Source: JAAXKN01 sp050259615
Lineage (GTDB): Bacteria; Bacteroidota; Ignavibacteria; Ignavibacteriales; SURF-24
DNA: 64,000 nt
Direction of reading: 5' to 3'
Assembly: GCA_050259615.1 (NCBI GenBank)
Contig: JBLNAZ010000046.1
Span: forward strand, 1 to 64,000
How positions within the stretch are numbered: the stretch's first letter is position 1; every line of letters begins with the position of its first letter. A program made the position numbers and the translations under genes. The notes beneath the pieces are model-generated. The model worked only from the letters and a program-made list of their open reading frames with translations, was not told the DNA's origin and did not search any database. This document shows, piece by piece, positions 45,338-54,100 of the stretch.

Positions 45338-45963
45338 CTGCAGCAATCCTTTCAGGCGGAAAAAGTACACGCATGGGGGAAAATAAGTCTTTAATGAAGA
45401 TAGGTGAGAAGGCCGTAATTGAAAGGGTGAAGGAACTTCTGGGACCATTATTCCACAAAGTGAATCTGATTACCAACGACCCCGAAGAGTACAGCTTTCT
45501 TAAACTTGAAACCTATGGGGATATTTATCCGGGCAGGGGCCCTCTTGCCGGAATACACTCGGCTCTTATAAATTCCGGGACCGATAAGTGCTTTATTATA
45601 TCCTGCGATATTCCGCTGATGAAAAGTCAGATGATAGAATATCTCGTTAAATTCCCGACAGACAAAATGATTACTATAGCCCGCGCTAACGGGTTCGTTC
45701 AACAGCTCTGTGGACTATACCATAAGAACTGTATCCCAGAGGCTGAAAATATACTCTCAGTTAAAGAACTGAGTGAAATAAGAGCTCCCGGGCAAAGAGA
45801 AAGAAGATGCAGCGTTCTGGAACTTATAGGCAAAGTGGGCGCCGAAATTATCGATGCCGCAAAGCTGCCTTTTTATGCAGACGATATGTACTATAATATG
45901 AACCGTAAGGAAGAGTTTGAATACGTGAAGTCCAGACTGTTAACTGATGCCGGCGAGTGTTAG
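45322..45963 (+). CDS. mobA: MobA-like molybdenum cofactor guanylyltransferase
   Basis: Attaches GMP to Moco to form the guanine-dinucleotide cofactor used by DMSO-reductase-family enzymes. 213 residues. The nucleotide-binding motif is ILSGGKSTRMGENKSLM near the N terminus, followed by GRGPLAGIHSALI and the metal-binding SCDIPLM. The C terminus has the FYNMN-like segment YYNMNRKEEFEYVK. The gene overlaps moeA, and the downstream PsrA-like enzyme needs exactly this bis-MGD form, so the functional link is strong. Confidence 0.93.
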   Translation: MYNDITAAILSGGKSTRMGENKSLMKIGEKAVIERVKELLGPLFHKVNLITNDPEEYSFLKLETYGDIYPGRGPLAGIHSALINSGTDKCFIISCDIPLMKSQMIEYLVKFPTDKMITIARANGFVQQLCGLYHKNCIPEAENILSVKELSEIRAPGQRERRCSVLELIGKVGAEIIDAAKLPFYADDMYYNMNRKEEFEYVKSRLLTDAGEC

Positions 45964-46016
45964 TTTTATTTCATTATTATTATTTTTCTTTCTTTATACT
46001 TTGAACATTTTATTAA

Positions 46017-46421
46017 ATGAAATCAACTCAGATTAGCAGGAAATCTTTTCTTAACTGGCTCGGCTGGATGCTTTTTGCCGCTGTTGCCATTGTCTGGCAT
46101 TCACTTACCGACTGGGAGTTGAGAAACAGAAAAAAAAATAGCCTAATAAAAATTCCGGCTCCCGTTGCACCGGGGCTTACAATATATGGCCAGGCTATTA
46201 CTTTCAGGGATGCCGACAGTATTAAAGTATATTCGGCAAAATGCACGCATCTAGGCTGCCTTATAAGTAAAATTGAAAATGAAACTCTAGTCTGCCAGTG
46301 CCATGGATCAAGATTCTCCAAAGAAGGCACACCCCTTAAAGGTCCTGCTTCAAGACCCTTAGACAGGCTCGGTTTTACAAAAGATGCAGATGGCGGGATT
46401 ACCGTATATGCAGCAGAATAA
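46017..46421 (+). CDS. Rieske 2Fe-2S protein
   Basis: A 134-residue membrane-anchored Rieske protein. The N-terminal SRKSFLNWLGWMLFAAVAIV resembles a Tat-type anchor with a single Arg. The cluster-binding boxes are CTHLGC at about 76-81 and CQCHGSRF at about 92-99, with the two Cys that form the stabilising disulfide present. Small size places it with b6f-type minimal Rieske proteins. The cytochrome b fusion gene starts inside its last 14 bases, so the pair probably forms a quinol-oxidising module. Confidence 0.92.
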   Translation: MKSTQISRKSFLNWLGWMLFAAVAIVWHSLTDWELRNRKKNSLIKIPAPVAPGLTIYGQAITFRDADSIKVYSAKCTHLGCLISKIENETLVCQCHGSRFSKEGTPLKGPASRPLDRLGFTKDADGGITVYAAE

Positions 46422-49179
46422 TAGACTTCAAAAATTCAGCATTAAAACCGTTTCAGGGAAAATAATTTCCCAATATGGAAATATTGCGTTTGCATCGTTT
46501 ATTATAGCTGTTATCTCCGGAATTCTTCTTGCAATATCATATAACATCAAAAATCCCTACGACTCTGTTTCCTCAATGCTGCTTACCGATCCTGCGGCTG
46601 TTCTTATGAGAAATATCCATAACTGGAGCGCACAGTTATTTCTTGTATTTTTAATTCTGCATACTTACGACCACCTGAAACGCTTTACCGAAAAAAGGGT
46701 TAAAAGCGCCGTGTGGCTCCGCCTTTCGTTATCTGTAATTGCCGGTTTTTTTGTAATGCTTTCGGGATTTATTCTAAAAGGAGATGCCGACAGCCTTCAG
46801 GCCTTCAGAATTATAAGCTCATTGCTTGAAAAGCTGCCTTATATTGGAAAACAGATCTCATATTCATCCCTGGGGGAAATTAAGGATTTTCAAATATTGT
46901 ACGTGCATCATATTGCAACCTCTACAATCTTTCTCTGGATAGTTATTGTTGAGCATGCGCGTAGGTTCTGGCCAAAATTTTTAATAGTATTCTATCTGCT
47001 GCCTTTAATCATCCTTGCCGGTTATATTCTTCCTCCGGGACTTCACGATAACTTAAGTCCGGTTATTAAAGGACCATGGTATTTCCTGGGGCTTCAGGAA
47101 GCGTTTCACTGGCTTAAAACACCTTTAGTAGTGGTGGCTGTTTCAGCCGCTGCTTTTATTATTTTTTATTCCCTGCCAAAGCTCTCAGACAAGAGATCAC
47201 TTATTGCTAAAAAGCTTTTGCTTGCAATGGCTTTATTGTATGGGGCTCTCATTGTTGTTGGATTCTTCTTCAGAGGTGAAAACTGGGAGCTTACACCGCC
47301 CTGGAAAAACCCCGCAGTCATAAACCTGAGATTCGTTCCTTTTACCGATATATCCGGCCTGGCTTCTATGAATGTTAAAAGTTCAGACATCCCCACTGTC
47401 CTGGGGAGAAGGGAAGGATGCCTTGTATGCCACGTAAACATGAAGGGATTTTCTCCTTCTCATAATCCGGCGTCAATAGGATGTTCATCCTGTCACAGCG
47501 GAAACCCCTTCACACTTGAAAAACGCGATGCCCACAGAAACTTGATCCTTATACCCGGTAACCTTTCCACTGCAAGGATCAGCTGCGGAAATTCCAGCTG
47601 CCATCCCGGAATTATTCCAAGAGTGGAAAATTCCATTATGACTACGATGATGGGTGTCGTCAGCGTTGACAAATATGTATTTGGCGAAACCTCCTCACTT
47701 TCAGGATCTGAACGGATTACCGACTTAGGTTATTCACCAGCAGATATACATCTCAGAAATTTATGCGCCTCCTGCCACATTGGAGCAGAGAAAACTGAAT
47801 TCGGACCTGTTTCCGAGCTTTCCCGCGGCGGCGGATGCAATTCATGTCATCTTAACTACAGCCGCGAAGCCCTGGAAAGCCTTAAGAGTTATCAGTCTGA
47901 AAGAAGCGGCGGGAAGGAAATAAGATCACCTGAATTTCACCCGGATCTTTCGTCTAAGGCTGCAGACGAGTTCTGCTTCGGATGCCACAGCCGCTCCGGG
48001 CGCATCTCAACGAGCTATGAAGGATGGTATGAAACCAGCCTGACACCTAAACAGGTTATCGGAAAACAGGGCTTCAGAATCCTTCAGGATGGCAGGGTGT
48101 TTCACGAAATAACACCCGACATACACTTTGAAAAAGGAATGCTATGCATAGACTGCCATACCTCCGCGGAAGTAATGGGGGATGGAAAAGTTTACCCGCA
48201 TAAGGAAGACCAGGTAAAGATTAGCTGTACAGACTGCCACAGGACATCATTTAATAACCTGGTGAGCCTTAAAGAACTTGACTTCGAATCCGGAAAGATC
48301 GCTTCTTTAAGAAACGCTGACAAAAAGGGCCGGGTATTTCTTTATACTGAAAAAGGGAAGGTTCCCCTTATTAACACTCTTGCCATAAATAATAAGGCCA
48401 TTCTGATCGGAAAGGATAAAAGCGATTCCCTTGAGCTGAAGGCTCCGCTTAGAGTCTGCCTTGAAAGTAAATCGCATGGGCGCCTTTCCTGCAGCACCTG
48501 CCATTCCCCCTGGGCTCCCCAATGCCTGAACTGTCATACCGCCTTCAATCCAAATGCTGAAGGTTTCGACCTGCTGGATAACGCTGAAACAAAAGGGGAC
48601 TGGATTGAACATCCCGGTGAAATGCTGCACGACAGTCCCGTTCTTGGAACAAGGCTCGTTAAGGATTTAAACGGAAATCAAAAAAGAATAATAGGTACCT
48701 TTGTTCCCGGCATGATTCTCTCAATTGACAGGTCTGCTTTCTCGAGGGGTGCAAAAAAGGAAGACCTTTTCCGCAGGTTCTATGCACCTGCGTTTTCACA
48801 TACAATAGTGAGGACTTCCAGAAGCTGCACCTCGTGCCATAATAACTCTGCTGCAATCGGATTTGGAAGGGGAGAACTGACTTATATAAAACAGGGGAGT
48901 TTTGGAAAATGGAAGTTTAAGGCAAAATATCCTCACAATAAGTTTGACGGATTGCCGCAGGATGCGTGGGTGGGATATCTGCAGACAAAAAGAACTGACG
49001 CCTCAACACGCAAAGGAGCCAGGCCTTTTACGGTTGACGAACAGAAGAAAATATTAACCGTGGGTGCCTGCCTGACCTGCCATAAGCCGGATTCAAACGT
49101 AATGAATAATCTCCTTCTTGATCCGGGCAGAACTTTTTCAAGTGTCAGCACTAAATGTGTTCTGCCCGCCTGGCGTTAA
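46408..49179 (+). CDS. Cytochrome b fused to a 12-haem cytochrome c region
   Basis: About 923 residues. The first ~310 are a cytochrome b/b6-subunit-IV-like membrane domain: helix B with two His in RNIHNWSAQ and LILHTYDH, helix D with VHHIATST and EHARRFW, and later PGLHDNLSP, GPWYFLGLQEAFHW and TPPWK. The rest, about 338-890, is extracytoplasmic and holds eleven CXXCH motifs (such as CLVCH, CSSCH, CASCH, CFGCH, CIDCH, CTSCH, CLTCH) and one CX4CH (CGNSSCH near 393). So one chain can carry b haems and up to 12 c haems. With the Rieske protein it should pass quinol electrons to periplasmic acceptors. ATG 46408 has GCGGGA upstream; ATG 46384 is the alternative. Confidence 0.9.
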   Translation: MQQNNRLQKFSIKTVSGKIISQYGNIAFASFIIAVISGILLAISYNIKNPYDSVSSMLLTDPAAVLMRNIHNWSAQLFLVFLILHTYDHLKRFTEKRVKSAVWLRLSLSVIAGFFVMLSGFILKGDADSLQAFRIISSLLEKLPYIGKQISYSSLGEIKDFQILYVHHIATSTIFLWIVIVEHARRFWPKFLIVFYLLPLIILAGYILPPGLHDNLSPVIKGPWYFLGLQEAFHWLKTPLVVVAVSAAAFIIFYSLPKLSDKRSLIAKKLLLAMALLYGALIVVGFFFRGENWELTPPWKNPAVINLRFVPFTDISGLASMNVKSSDIPTVLGRREGCLVCHVNMKGFSPSHNPASIGCSSCHSGNPFTLEKRDAHRNLILIPGNLSTARISCGNSSCHPGIIPRVENSIMTTMMGVVSVDKYVFGETSSLSGSERITDLGYSPADIHLRNLCASCHIGAEKTEFGPVSELSRGGGCNSCHLNYSREALESLKSYQSERSGGKEIRSPEFHPDLSSKAADEFCFGCHSRSGRISTSYEGWYETSLTPKQVIGKQGFRILQDGRVFHEITPDIHFEKGMLCIDCHTSAEVMGDGKVYPHKEDQVKISCTDCHRTSFNNLVSLKELDFESGKIASLRNADKKGRVFLYTEKGKVPLINTLAINNKAILIGKDKSDSLELKAPLRVCLESKSHGRLSCSTCHSPWAPQCLNCHTAFNPNAEGFDLLDNAETKGDWIEHPGEMLHDSPVLGTRLVKDLNGNQKRIIGTFVPGMILSIDRSAFSRGAKKEDLFRRFYAPAFSHTIVRTSRSCTSCHNNSAAIGFGRGELTYIKQGSFGKWKFKAKYPHNKFDGLPQDAWVGYLQTKRTDASTRKGARPFTVDEQKKILTVGACLTCHKPDSNVMNNLLLDPGRTFSSVSTKCVLPAWR

Positions 49180-49358
49180 ATTCCAAGGATAATATGTCTT
49201 CTTAATCCCAAAAATATGAAAACCTGATATTCTTTTTCCTTCAAATAATAAAACCCCTGGTGTCCATTTTAAAACTCCCTGCAAAATTAATTCAATACCT
49301 AGCATTTATAACTGGCAGAATATTTGATATTTATAAATATAAGGTTTTGGAGAATCCA

Positions 49359-49802
49359 ATGAGTTTTAAAATAAACAACGATGAGCCCTTGTTTCCGATC
49401 AGCAAGGCTGCCGAGCTTCTTAACGTGTCCATACCTACACTCAGGATGTATGAGCGCGAAGGCTTGATAATACCTTTTAAGAAAAGTACCAGCCACAGGC
49501 TTTTCTCAAAAAACGACCTGGAACGCATAGAGTGCATCCGCCGTGCAATTAATGAAAGCAAGATCAGCATTAACGGAATTAAAATGATTTATTCTCTCAT
49601 CCCTTGCTGGAATATTGTGGGATGTTCTTTGGAATCAAGAAAAAAATGCACCTCCTTCGGAGATAATCACGAGCCATGCTGGACTATAAAACATCCGGGT
49701 ACTGAATGTGAAAATAAAAACTGCCGGGAGTGCCCGGTGTATAAAGATTTTTCCGAATGCGGACGAATAAAGGAATCAATTAAAAATCTTGGGGAAAAAT
49801 AA
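49359..49802 (+). CDS. MerR-family regulator with Cys-rich two-CW-like domain
   Basis: A 147-residue regulator. The start at ATG 49359 has GGAG six bases before; the frame is open further upstream without a good site. Residues ~11-75 form a MerR winged helix (FPISKAAELLNVSIPTLRMYEREGLI, HRLFSKNDLERI). The C-terminal half has Cys 83, 89, 97, 107, 117, 122, 125 and 134, with two PCW motifs and a CRECPVY motif. This resembles the 'two-CW' arrangement found in sensors of anaerobes and could hold a metal or Fe-S centre. It lies between the cytochrome and the molybdoenzyme and overlaps the latter by one base, so it is probably the local redox or sulfur regulator. Confidence 0.85.
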   Translation: MSFKINNDEPLFPISKAAELLNVSIPTLRMYEREGLIIPFKKSTSHRLFSKNDLERIECIRRAINESKISINGIKMIYSLIPCWNIVGCSLESRKKCTSFGDNHEPCWTIKHPGTECENKNCRECPVYKDFSECGRIKESIKNLGEK

Positions 49803-52012
49803 TGAATCCAATATCCAGAAGAAAATTCCTGAAGATCTCTGGCGCCACACTGGGCCTTGCTGCTGCAGCGGGTTCTACATTAAATGCTGTGGTTAAAAAC
49901 GCGGAGAAGTTAAATCCCTCTTCAGGAATGCTGAAAAAAGGAATCCGGAAAATTCCTACCTTCTGCGACGTATGTTTCTGGAAGTGTGGTGCTATTGCAT
50001 ACCTGAAGGACGGGGAACTGTGGAAAATTGAGGGTAACCCTTTGGACCCCTTAAGCCGGGGAAGACTCTGCCCGAGGGGTACCGGCGGAATCGGAATGCA
50101 TACCGATCCCGACAGGCTGAAGTCGCCTCTTATCAGAAGAAGCTACAGGGGGGAGGAAAGATGGACAGAAGTGACATGGGACGAAGCTTTCAGCTACATC
50201 GCCGAAAAAATGCAGAAAATTAAAGCTGAATACGGACCTGAAGCAGTAGCCTACTTCAGCCACGGCATAGGAGGGGGCTTTATTAAACACACACTGAAGG
50301 CTTATGGCGCCATCAATATGGCGGCACCTTCTTTTGCCCAGTGCAGGGGACCCCGCGACATCGGCTTCAAACTCACCTTCGGTCATGAGGTCGGAAGTCC
50401 TGAAAGAACAGACATAAAAAACAGCAGGTGCATCGTACTCATAGGCTCCCATCTCGGCGAAAACATGCATAATACACAGATGCAGGAGTTTGCTGAGGCT
50501 GTGGGCAAGGGAGCATCTGTAATTGTTGTGGATCCGAGGTTTTCAACTGCGGCATCAAAGGCTAAGTATTATCTCCCATTGAAGCCCGGAACGGACATTG
50601 CGCTGCTTCTGGCCTGGATGAATGTCCTTTTGAAAGAAAACCTTTATCATAAAGAATATGTAGATAAGTACGGCTTCGGATTTGAACAGTTTACTTATGA
50701 GGTTGAATCGTGTACTCCGGAATGGGCTTATCCTATAACAGGAATTGAACCTGAGATTATCCGCGAAACCGCGCGTGAAATGGCACGTTATAAACCTTCC
50801 ACGCTTGTGCATCCGGGGCGCCATTCCGCCTGGTACGGCGATGACACACAGAGAAGCCGTGCAATTGCTCTACTGAATGCCCTGCTTGGAAGCTGGGGAA
50901 ATAAGGGAGGGTTCTATACCCCTGCAAGCCTGGATGTGCCCGCATACCCGTATCCGGCTTATCCCGTTTCAGCAAAAAGTAAGGCCGATAACCCGGGCAA
51001 TAAATATCCCTTTGCATCTGAACAAATTACAACAGGAATCCGCGAAGCTACAATTTCAGGTAATCCTTATCCCATAAAGGGCTGGTTTACTTATGCCGTT
51101 AACCTCATGCAGGCACTGCCACAGGTTGATGAAACAATCAGGGCAATACAAAATCTCGATCTCCTGGTGGTTGTGGATGTCGTTCCAAGTGAGATGGCAG
51201 GCTGGGCTGACGTTGTTCTGCCTGAATCTGTATACCTCGAAAGATTCGATGACATAAACGTGGAACTCTTCAGAGAGCCTTTCATCGCTCTAAGGCAGCC
51301 AGTAGTTGAGCCGCCTTATGACGAGAAGCCTAACTGGTGGATTGCGAAAAAGCTGGCTGAAAAGCTGGGACTAGCGGCTTACTATCCGTGGAATGATATT
51401 GAGGAATACCTCGACTTCAGGCTTAGCAAAGCGGGCTACAGCTTTAACGAGCTTAAAACCAAGGGTATCATTAACGGCCCTAAACAGCCGGTCTATTTCG
51501 ATGAAGGCGTTCCTGCCGAATTCCCAACTCCATCAGGGAAAATTGAATTTTATTCGCTGCAGCTGGCAAAGGCAGGATTTGATCCTGTCCCGAAATTCAA
51601 TCCTCCCGCAGAAGCTCCTCAAGGATACTTCAGGCTGCTTTTCGGGCGCGCTCCTGTTCACACATTCAGCAGGACCCAGTCAAATAGAATTCTTTCAGAC
51701 ATGATGGAAGAAAATGAACTGTGGGTAAACAGGGATATAGCTAAGAACATGGGGCTTAAATCAGGGGACTATGTTAAGCTTAAAAACCAGACCGGGGTTA
51801 TCAGCAATAAGGTTAAGGTTAAGGCTACAGAAAGAATAAGACCTGATTGCGTTTATATGGTGCATGGATTCGGGCACTGGTCTAAAGGACTGAAAGGGCC
51901 TTTCATGAAAGGGGCCAGCGATTCAAAACTGATTACTGAATATAAATCTGACCCATTAATGGGAGGCACAGGAATGAATGTTAATTTCGTAACCCTGGAA
52001 CTGGAGGCTTAA
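49802..52012 (+). CDS. PsrA/PhsA-type molybdopterin oxidoreductase, catalytic subunit
   Basis: Tat-exported (SRRKFLKISGA) bis-MGD enzyme of 736 residues in the DMSO-reductase family. The N-terminal 4Fe-4S site is CDVCFWKCG with a distal LCPRG Cys. The Mo ligand is probably Cys in SFAQCRGPRD near residue 180. Other family features are DPRFSTAASKA, GDDTQRSRAIALLNALLGSWG, MAGWADVVLPES, FPTPSGKIEFYS and the C-terminal molydopterin-binding HTFSRTQSN region. With an FeS subunit and NrfD subunit it forms a polysulfide, thiosulfate or tetrathionate reductase-type complex; YedE and rhodanese genes downstream favour a sulfur substrate. The exact substrate and direction cannot be told from sequence. Confidence 0.92.
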   Translation: MNPISRRKFLKISGATLGLAAAAGSTLNAVVKNAEKLNPSSGMLKKGIRKIPTFCDVCFWKCGAIAYLKDGELWKIEGNPLDPLSRGRLCPRGTGGIGMHTDPDRLKSPLIRRSYRGEERWTEVTWDEAFSYIAEKMQKIKAEYGPEAVAYFSHGIGGGFIKHTLKAYGAINMAAPSFAQCRGPRDIGFKLTFGHEVGSPERTDIKNSRCIVLIGSHLGENMHNTQMQEFAEAVGKGASVIVVDPRFSTAASKAKYYLPLKPGTDIALLLAWMNVLLKENLYHKEYVDKYGFGFEQFTYEVESCTPEWAYPITGIEPEIIRETAREMARYKPSTLVHPGRHSAWYGDDTQRSRAIALLNALLGSWGNKGGFYTPASLDVPAYPYPAYPVSAKSKADNPGNKYPFASEQITTGIREATISGNPYPIKGWFTYAVNLMQALPQVDETIRAIQNLDLLVVVDVVPSEMAGWADVVLPESVYLERFDDINVELFREPFIALRQPVVEPPYDEKPNWWIAKKLAEKLGLAAYYPWNDIEEYLDFRLSKAGYSFNELKTKGIINGPKQPVYFDEGVPAEFPTPSGKIEFYSLQLAKAGFDPVPKFNPPAEAPQGYFRLLFGRAPVHTFSRTQSNRILSDMMEENELWVNRDIAKNMGLKSGDYVKLKNQTGVISNKVKVKATERIRPDCVYMVHGFGHWSKGLKGPFMKGASDSKLITEYKSDPLMGGTGMNVNFVTLELEA

Positions 52013-52013
52013 T

Positions 52014-52553
52014 ATGGCAAGATTCGCAATGGCCATCGATACGAAAAAATGCGTGGGCTGCATGGATTGCGTTGTCGCATGCAAAACTGAAAATGAAATC
52101 CCCGAAGGATTTAACAGGGCATGGATAGAACAGGATCTGAAAGGAAAGTTTCCAGATCTTAATCTTGAGATCAGAAGCGAAAGGTGCAATCACTGCGATA
52201 ATGCCCCCTGTGTTGCCGCATGCCCTACAGGGGCAAGCCATGTAAACGACCTGGGTAGGGTAGTTCTTGTGGATCACGGCAGGTGCATAGGCTGCAAGGT
52301 CTGTATTGCTGCCTGTCCGTACGATGCACGCTACGTTCACCCTGATGGATATGTGGATAAATGCACCTTTTGCATTCACAGGGTTGAAAAAGGGAGTAAT
52401 CCCGCTTGCGCCGAAGTATGTCCCGCATATGCCATTACCTTTGGTGACGTGGAGGATCCTGAAAGTGAAATAAGCAAAATTCTTGGTTCACGCCTTAGTC
52501 ACACACTTATTCCTGAGGCTGGAACTAAACCTCAGATATACTACTTAATTTAG
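52014..52553 (+). CDS. PsrB-like four-cluster ferredoxin subunit
   Basis: A 179-residue electron-transfer subunit with four 4Fe-4S motifs: CVGCMDCVVAC; CNHCDNAPCVAACP; CIGCKVCIAACP; and CTFCIHR with a distal CAEVCP. It lacks a signal peptide, as usual for subunits exported together with a Tat-bearing partner. It starts two bases after the catalytic subunit and passes electrons between it and the NrfD membrane subunit. Confidence 0.95.
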   Translation: MARFAMAIDTKKCVGCMDCVVACKTENEIPEGFNRAWIEQDLKGKFPDLNLEIRSERCNHCDNAPCVAACPTGASHVNDLGRVVLVDHGRCIGCKVCIAACPYDARYVHPDGYVDKCTFCIHRVEKGSNPACAEVCPAYAITFGDVEDPESEISKILGSRLSHTLIPEAGTKPQIYYLI

Positions 52554-52562
52554 AGGTCACTA

Positions 52563-53510
52563 ATGCAAGAATTAACTACAACAAGACATAATGAACTCAT
52601 AGAGCCATTCCTGCAAATCTGGAACTGGCAGATTCCGGTTTATCTTTTCCTGGGCGGACTTGTAGCCGGACTTATGATTATATCCGGTTATTCCTTACTT
52701 AAAGGCAGATTCAAGGAAAATGACTGCTCATGCGTCTATCTGCCCCTGGTAAGCATCATTCTTTTGAGTCTTGGTATGCTGGCACTGTTTCTGGACCTGG
52801 AGCATAAGCTTTTTGTCTGGAGGCTCTATACGGCATTCAGAATTACTTCGCCAATGTCCTGGGGAGCCTGGATATTAATAGCTGTATACGTAGCCCTTTT
52901 GAGCAACTTTCTTATTAATCCTCCGCTTTTGCTTAAAGCCTTATCGCCCAGGCTTCAGGCTGTTTCAGAGGAGTTTCAGTCATCGGAAAAGGTTGTAAAA
53001 GGCGTTGCCACTGGCAGCATTCTGCTCGGAACACTTCTGGGTATTTATACAGGCATACTATTAAGCTCCCTTGGAGCCAGGCCCCTCTGGAATTCATCTT
53101 CGCTCTGGCTGCTGTTTCTTGTCTCCGGCTTGTCTTCAGCTTCAGCTTTTGTCCACCTCATTTCAAAAAACGCTGAGGAAAAGCACTTCCTCCTAAAGGC
53201 AGACAGCGCGCTGCTTATAGCTGAACTCTTCGTGATTTTTATGGTGATACTTGGGCTCCTGAGTTCAGACCGCGCTCATATTGAAGCTGTCTCTTTAATT
53301 CTGACCGGGAAATATGCTGCCGTATTCTGGGTATTTGTTGTTGGACTTGGAATTGTAATTCCGCTTTTACTTCAACTGCTTACTCTTAAAAGCAAAGTAA
53401 GGCACTCGGTAATCCCGGCTTTAATGGTAATTTTCGGCGGTCTTCTGCTCAGATTTGTAATCGTTTACGCGGGGCAGTACAGCCACTATCTTAATGCACA
53501 TTTTAAGTAA
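52563..53510 (+). CDS. NrfD/PsrC-like quinone-interacting membrane subunit
   Basis: A 315-residue polytopic membrane protein with about eight to nine helices. The NrfD signature is seen in IWNWQIPVYLFLGGLVAGLMI at the start and RLYTAFRITSPMSWGAWIL in helix 3-4, with a later GIYTGILLSSLGARPLWNSS segment. It carries no haem-ligand pattern. In Psr/Phs complexes it exchanges electrons with the quinone pool. Nine bases separate it from the FeS subunit gene. Confidence 0.93.
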   Translation: MQELTTTRHNELIEPFLQIWNWQIPVYLFLGGLVAGLMIISGYSLLKGRFKENDCSCVYLPLVSIILLSLGMLALFLDLEHKLFVWRLYTAFRITSPMSWGAWILIAVYVALLSNFLINPPLLLKALSPRLQAVSEEFQSSEKVVKGVATGSILLGTLLGIYTGILLSSLGARPLWNSSSLWLLFLVSGLSSASAFVHLISKNAEEKHFLLKADSALLIAELFVIFMVILGLLSSDRAHIEAVSLILTGKYAAVFWVFVVGLGIVIPLLLQLLTLKSKVRHSVIPALMVIFGGLLLRFVIVYAGQYSHYLNAHFK

Positions 53511-53521
53511 GGAGTAAATAA

Positions 53522-54100
53522 ATGTTAACTATGACAGAAAAAGTTCCTGCCGGACAAACCGGCACTGATTACCAGGAGGGAACTGTACCGGTTAAGCAGT
53601 ACTGGAATCCCTATGTTTCAGGAGTTGCACTGGGACTGGTGCTTCTTTCTGCTTTTGTAATAATGGGGCGCGGCCTTGGTGCCTCAGGTGCCTTCTCAAC
53701 CTTTGTTTCTGTGGGCGTTAATTCCATTGCTCCGGAACATGCACAAAGTAATGAAGCAATAAAAGGCTACCTCGGGGATGGTACAGTAAGTCCATTTAAG
53801 GAATGGCTGGTCTTTGAGGTTCTGGGGGTCTTTGTGGGCGGCATTATTTCAGGACTGGTTTCAGGGCGTTTGAAGAAAAGAATTGAAAAAGGTCCGCGGA
53901 TTGGGAACAGGCAAAGACTCGTTTATGCAGTAGCAGGGGGAGTTCTTATGGGAATAGGCGCACGCCTGGGGCGCGGATGCACCAGCGGGCAGGCCCTGAC
54001 AGGCGGAGCAATGTTAAACCTTGGCAGCTGGGCTTTTATGCTTTCCGTTTTTGCAGGAGCATACGCCTTGGCCTATTTTATGAGGAGGCAATGGTTATGA
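53522..54100 (+). CDS. yedE: YeeE/YedE-family sulfur transporter, first half
   Basis: A 192-residue membrane protein with about four to five helices. The family motif GARLGRGCTSGQALTGGA holds the conserved Cys near residue 153. Characterised members of the family import thiosulfate (YeeE/TsuA); the conserved Cys line the route. Here the transporter is split in two genes; this half overlaps the next by four bases (ATGA). Position after a sulfur-type molybdoenzyme fits movement of reduced sulfur. Confidence 0.9.
   Translation: MLTMTEKVPAGQTGTDYQEGTVPVKQYWNPYVSGVALGLVLLSAFVIMGRGLGASGAFSTFVSVGVNSIAPEHAQSNEAIKGYLGDGTVSPFKEWLVFEVLGVFVGGIISGLVSGRLKKRIEKGPRIGNRQRLVYAVAGGVLMGIGARLGRGCTSGQALTGGAMLNLGSWAFMLSVFAGAYALAYFMRRQWL

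Noticed and set aside
49313..49328. Possible sigma-54 promoter before the MerR gene (TGGCAG-AATAT-TTGAT)
   Set aside because: Correct spacing, but the -12 element is GA instead of GC and no activator repeats are visible, so chance is likely in AT-rich DNA.
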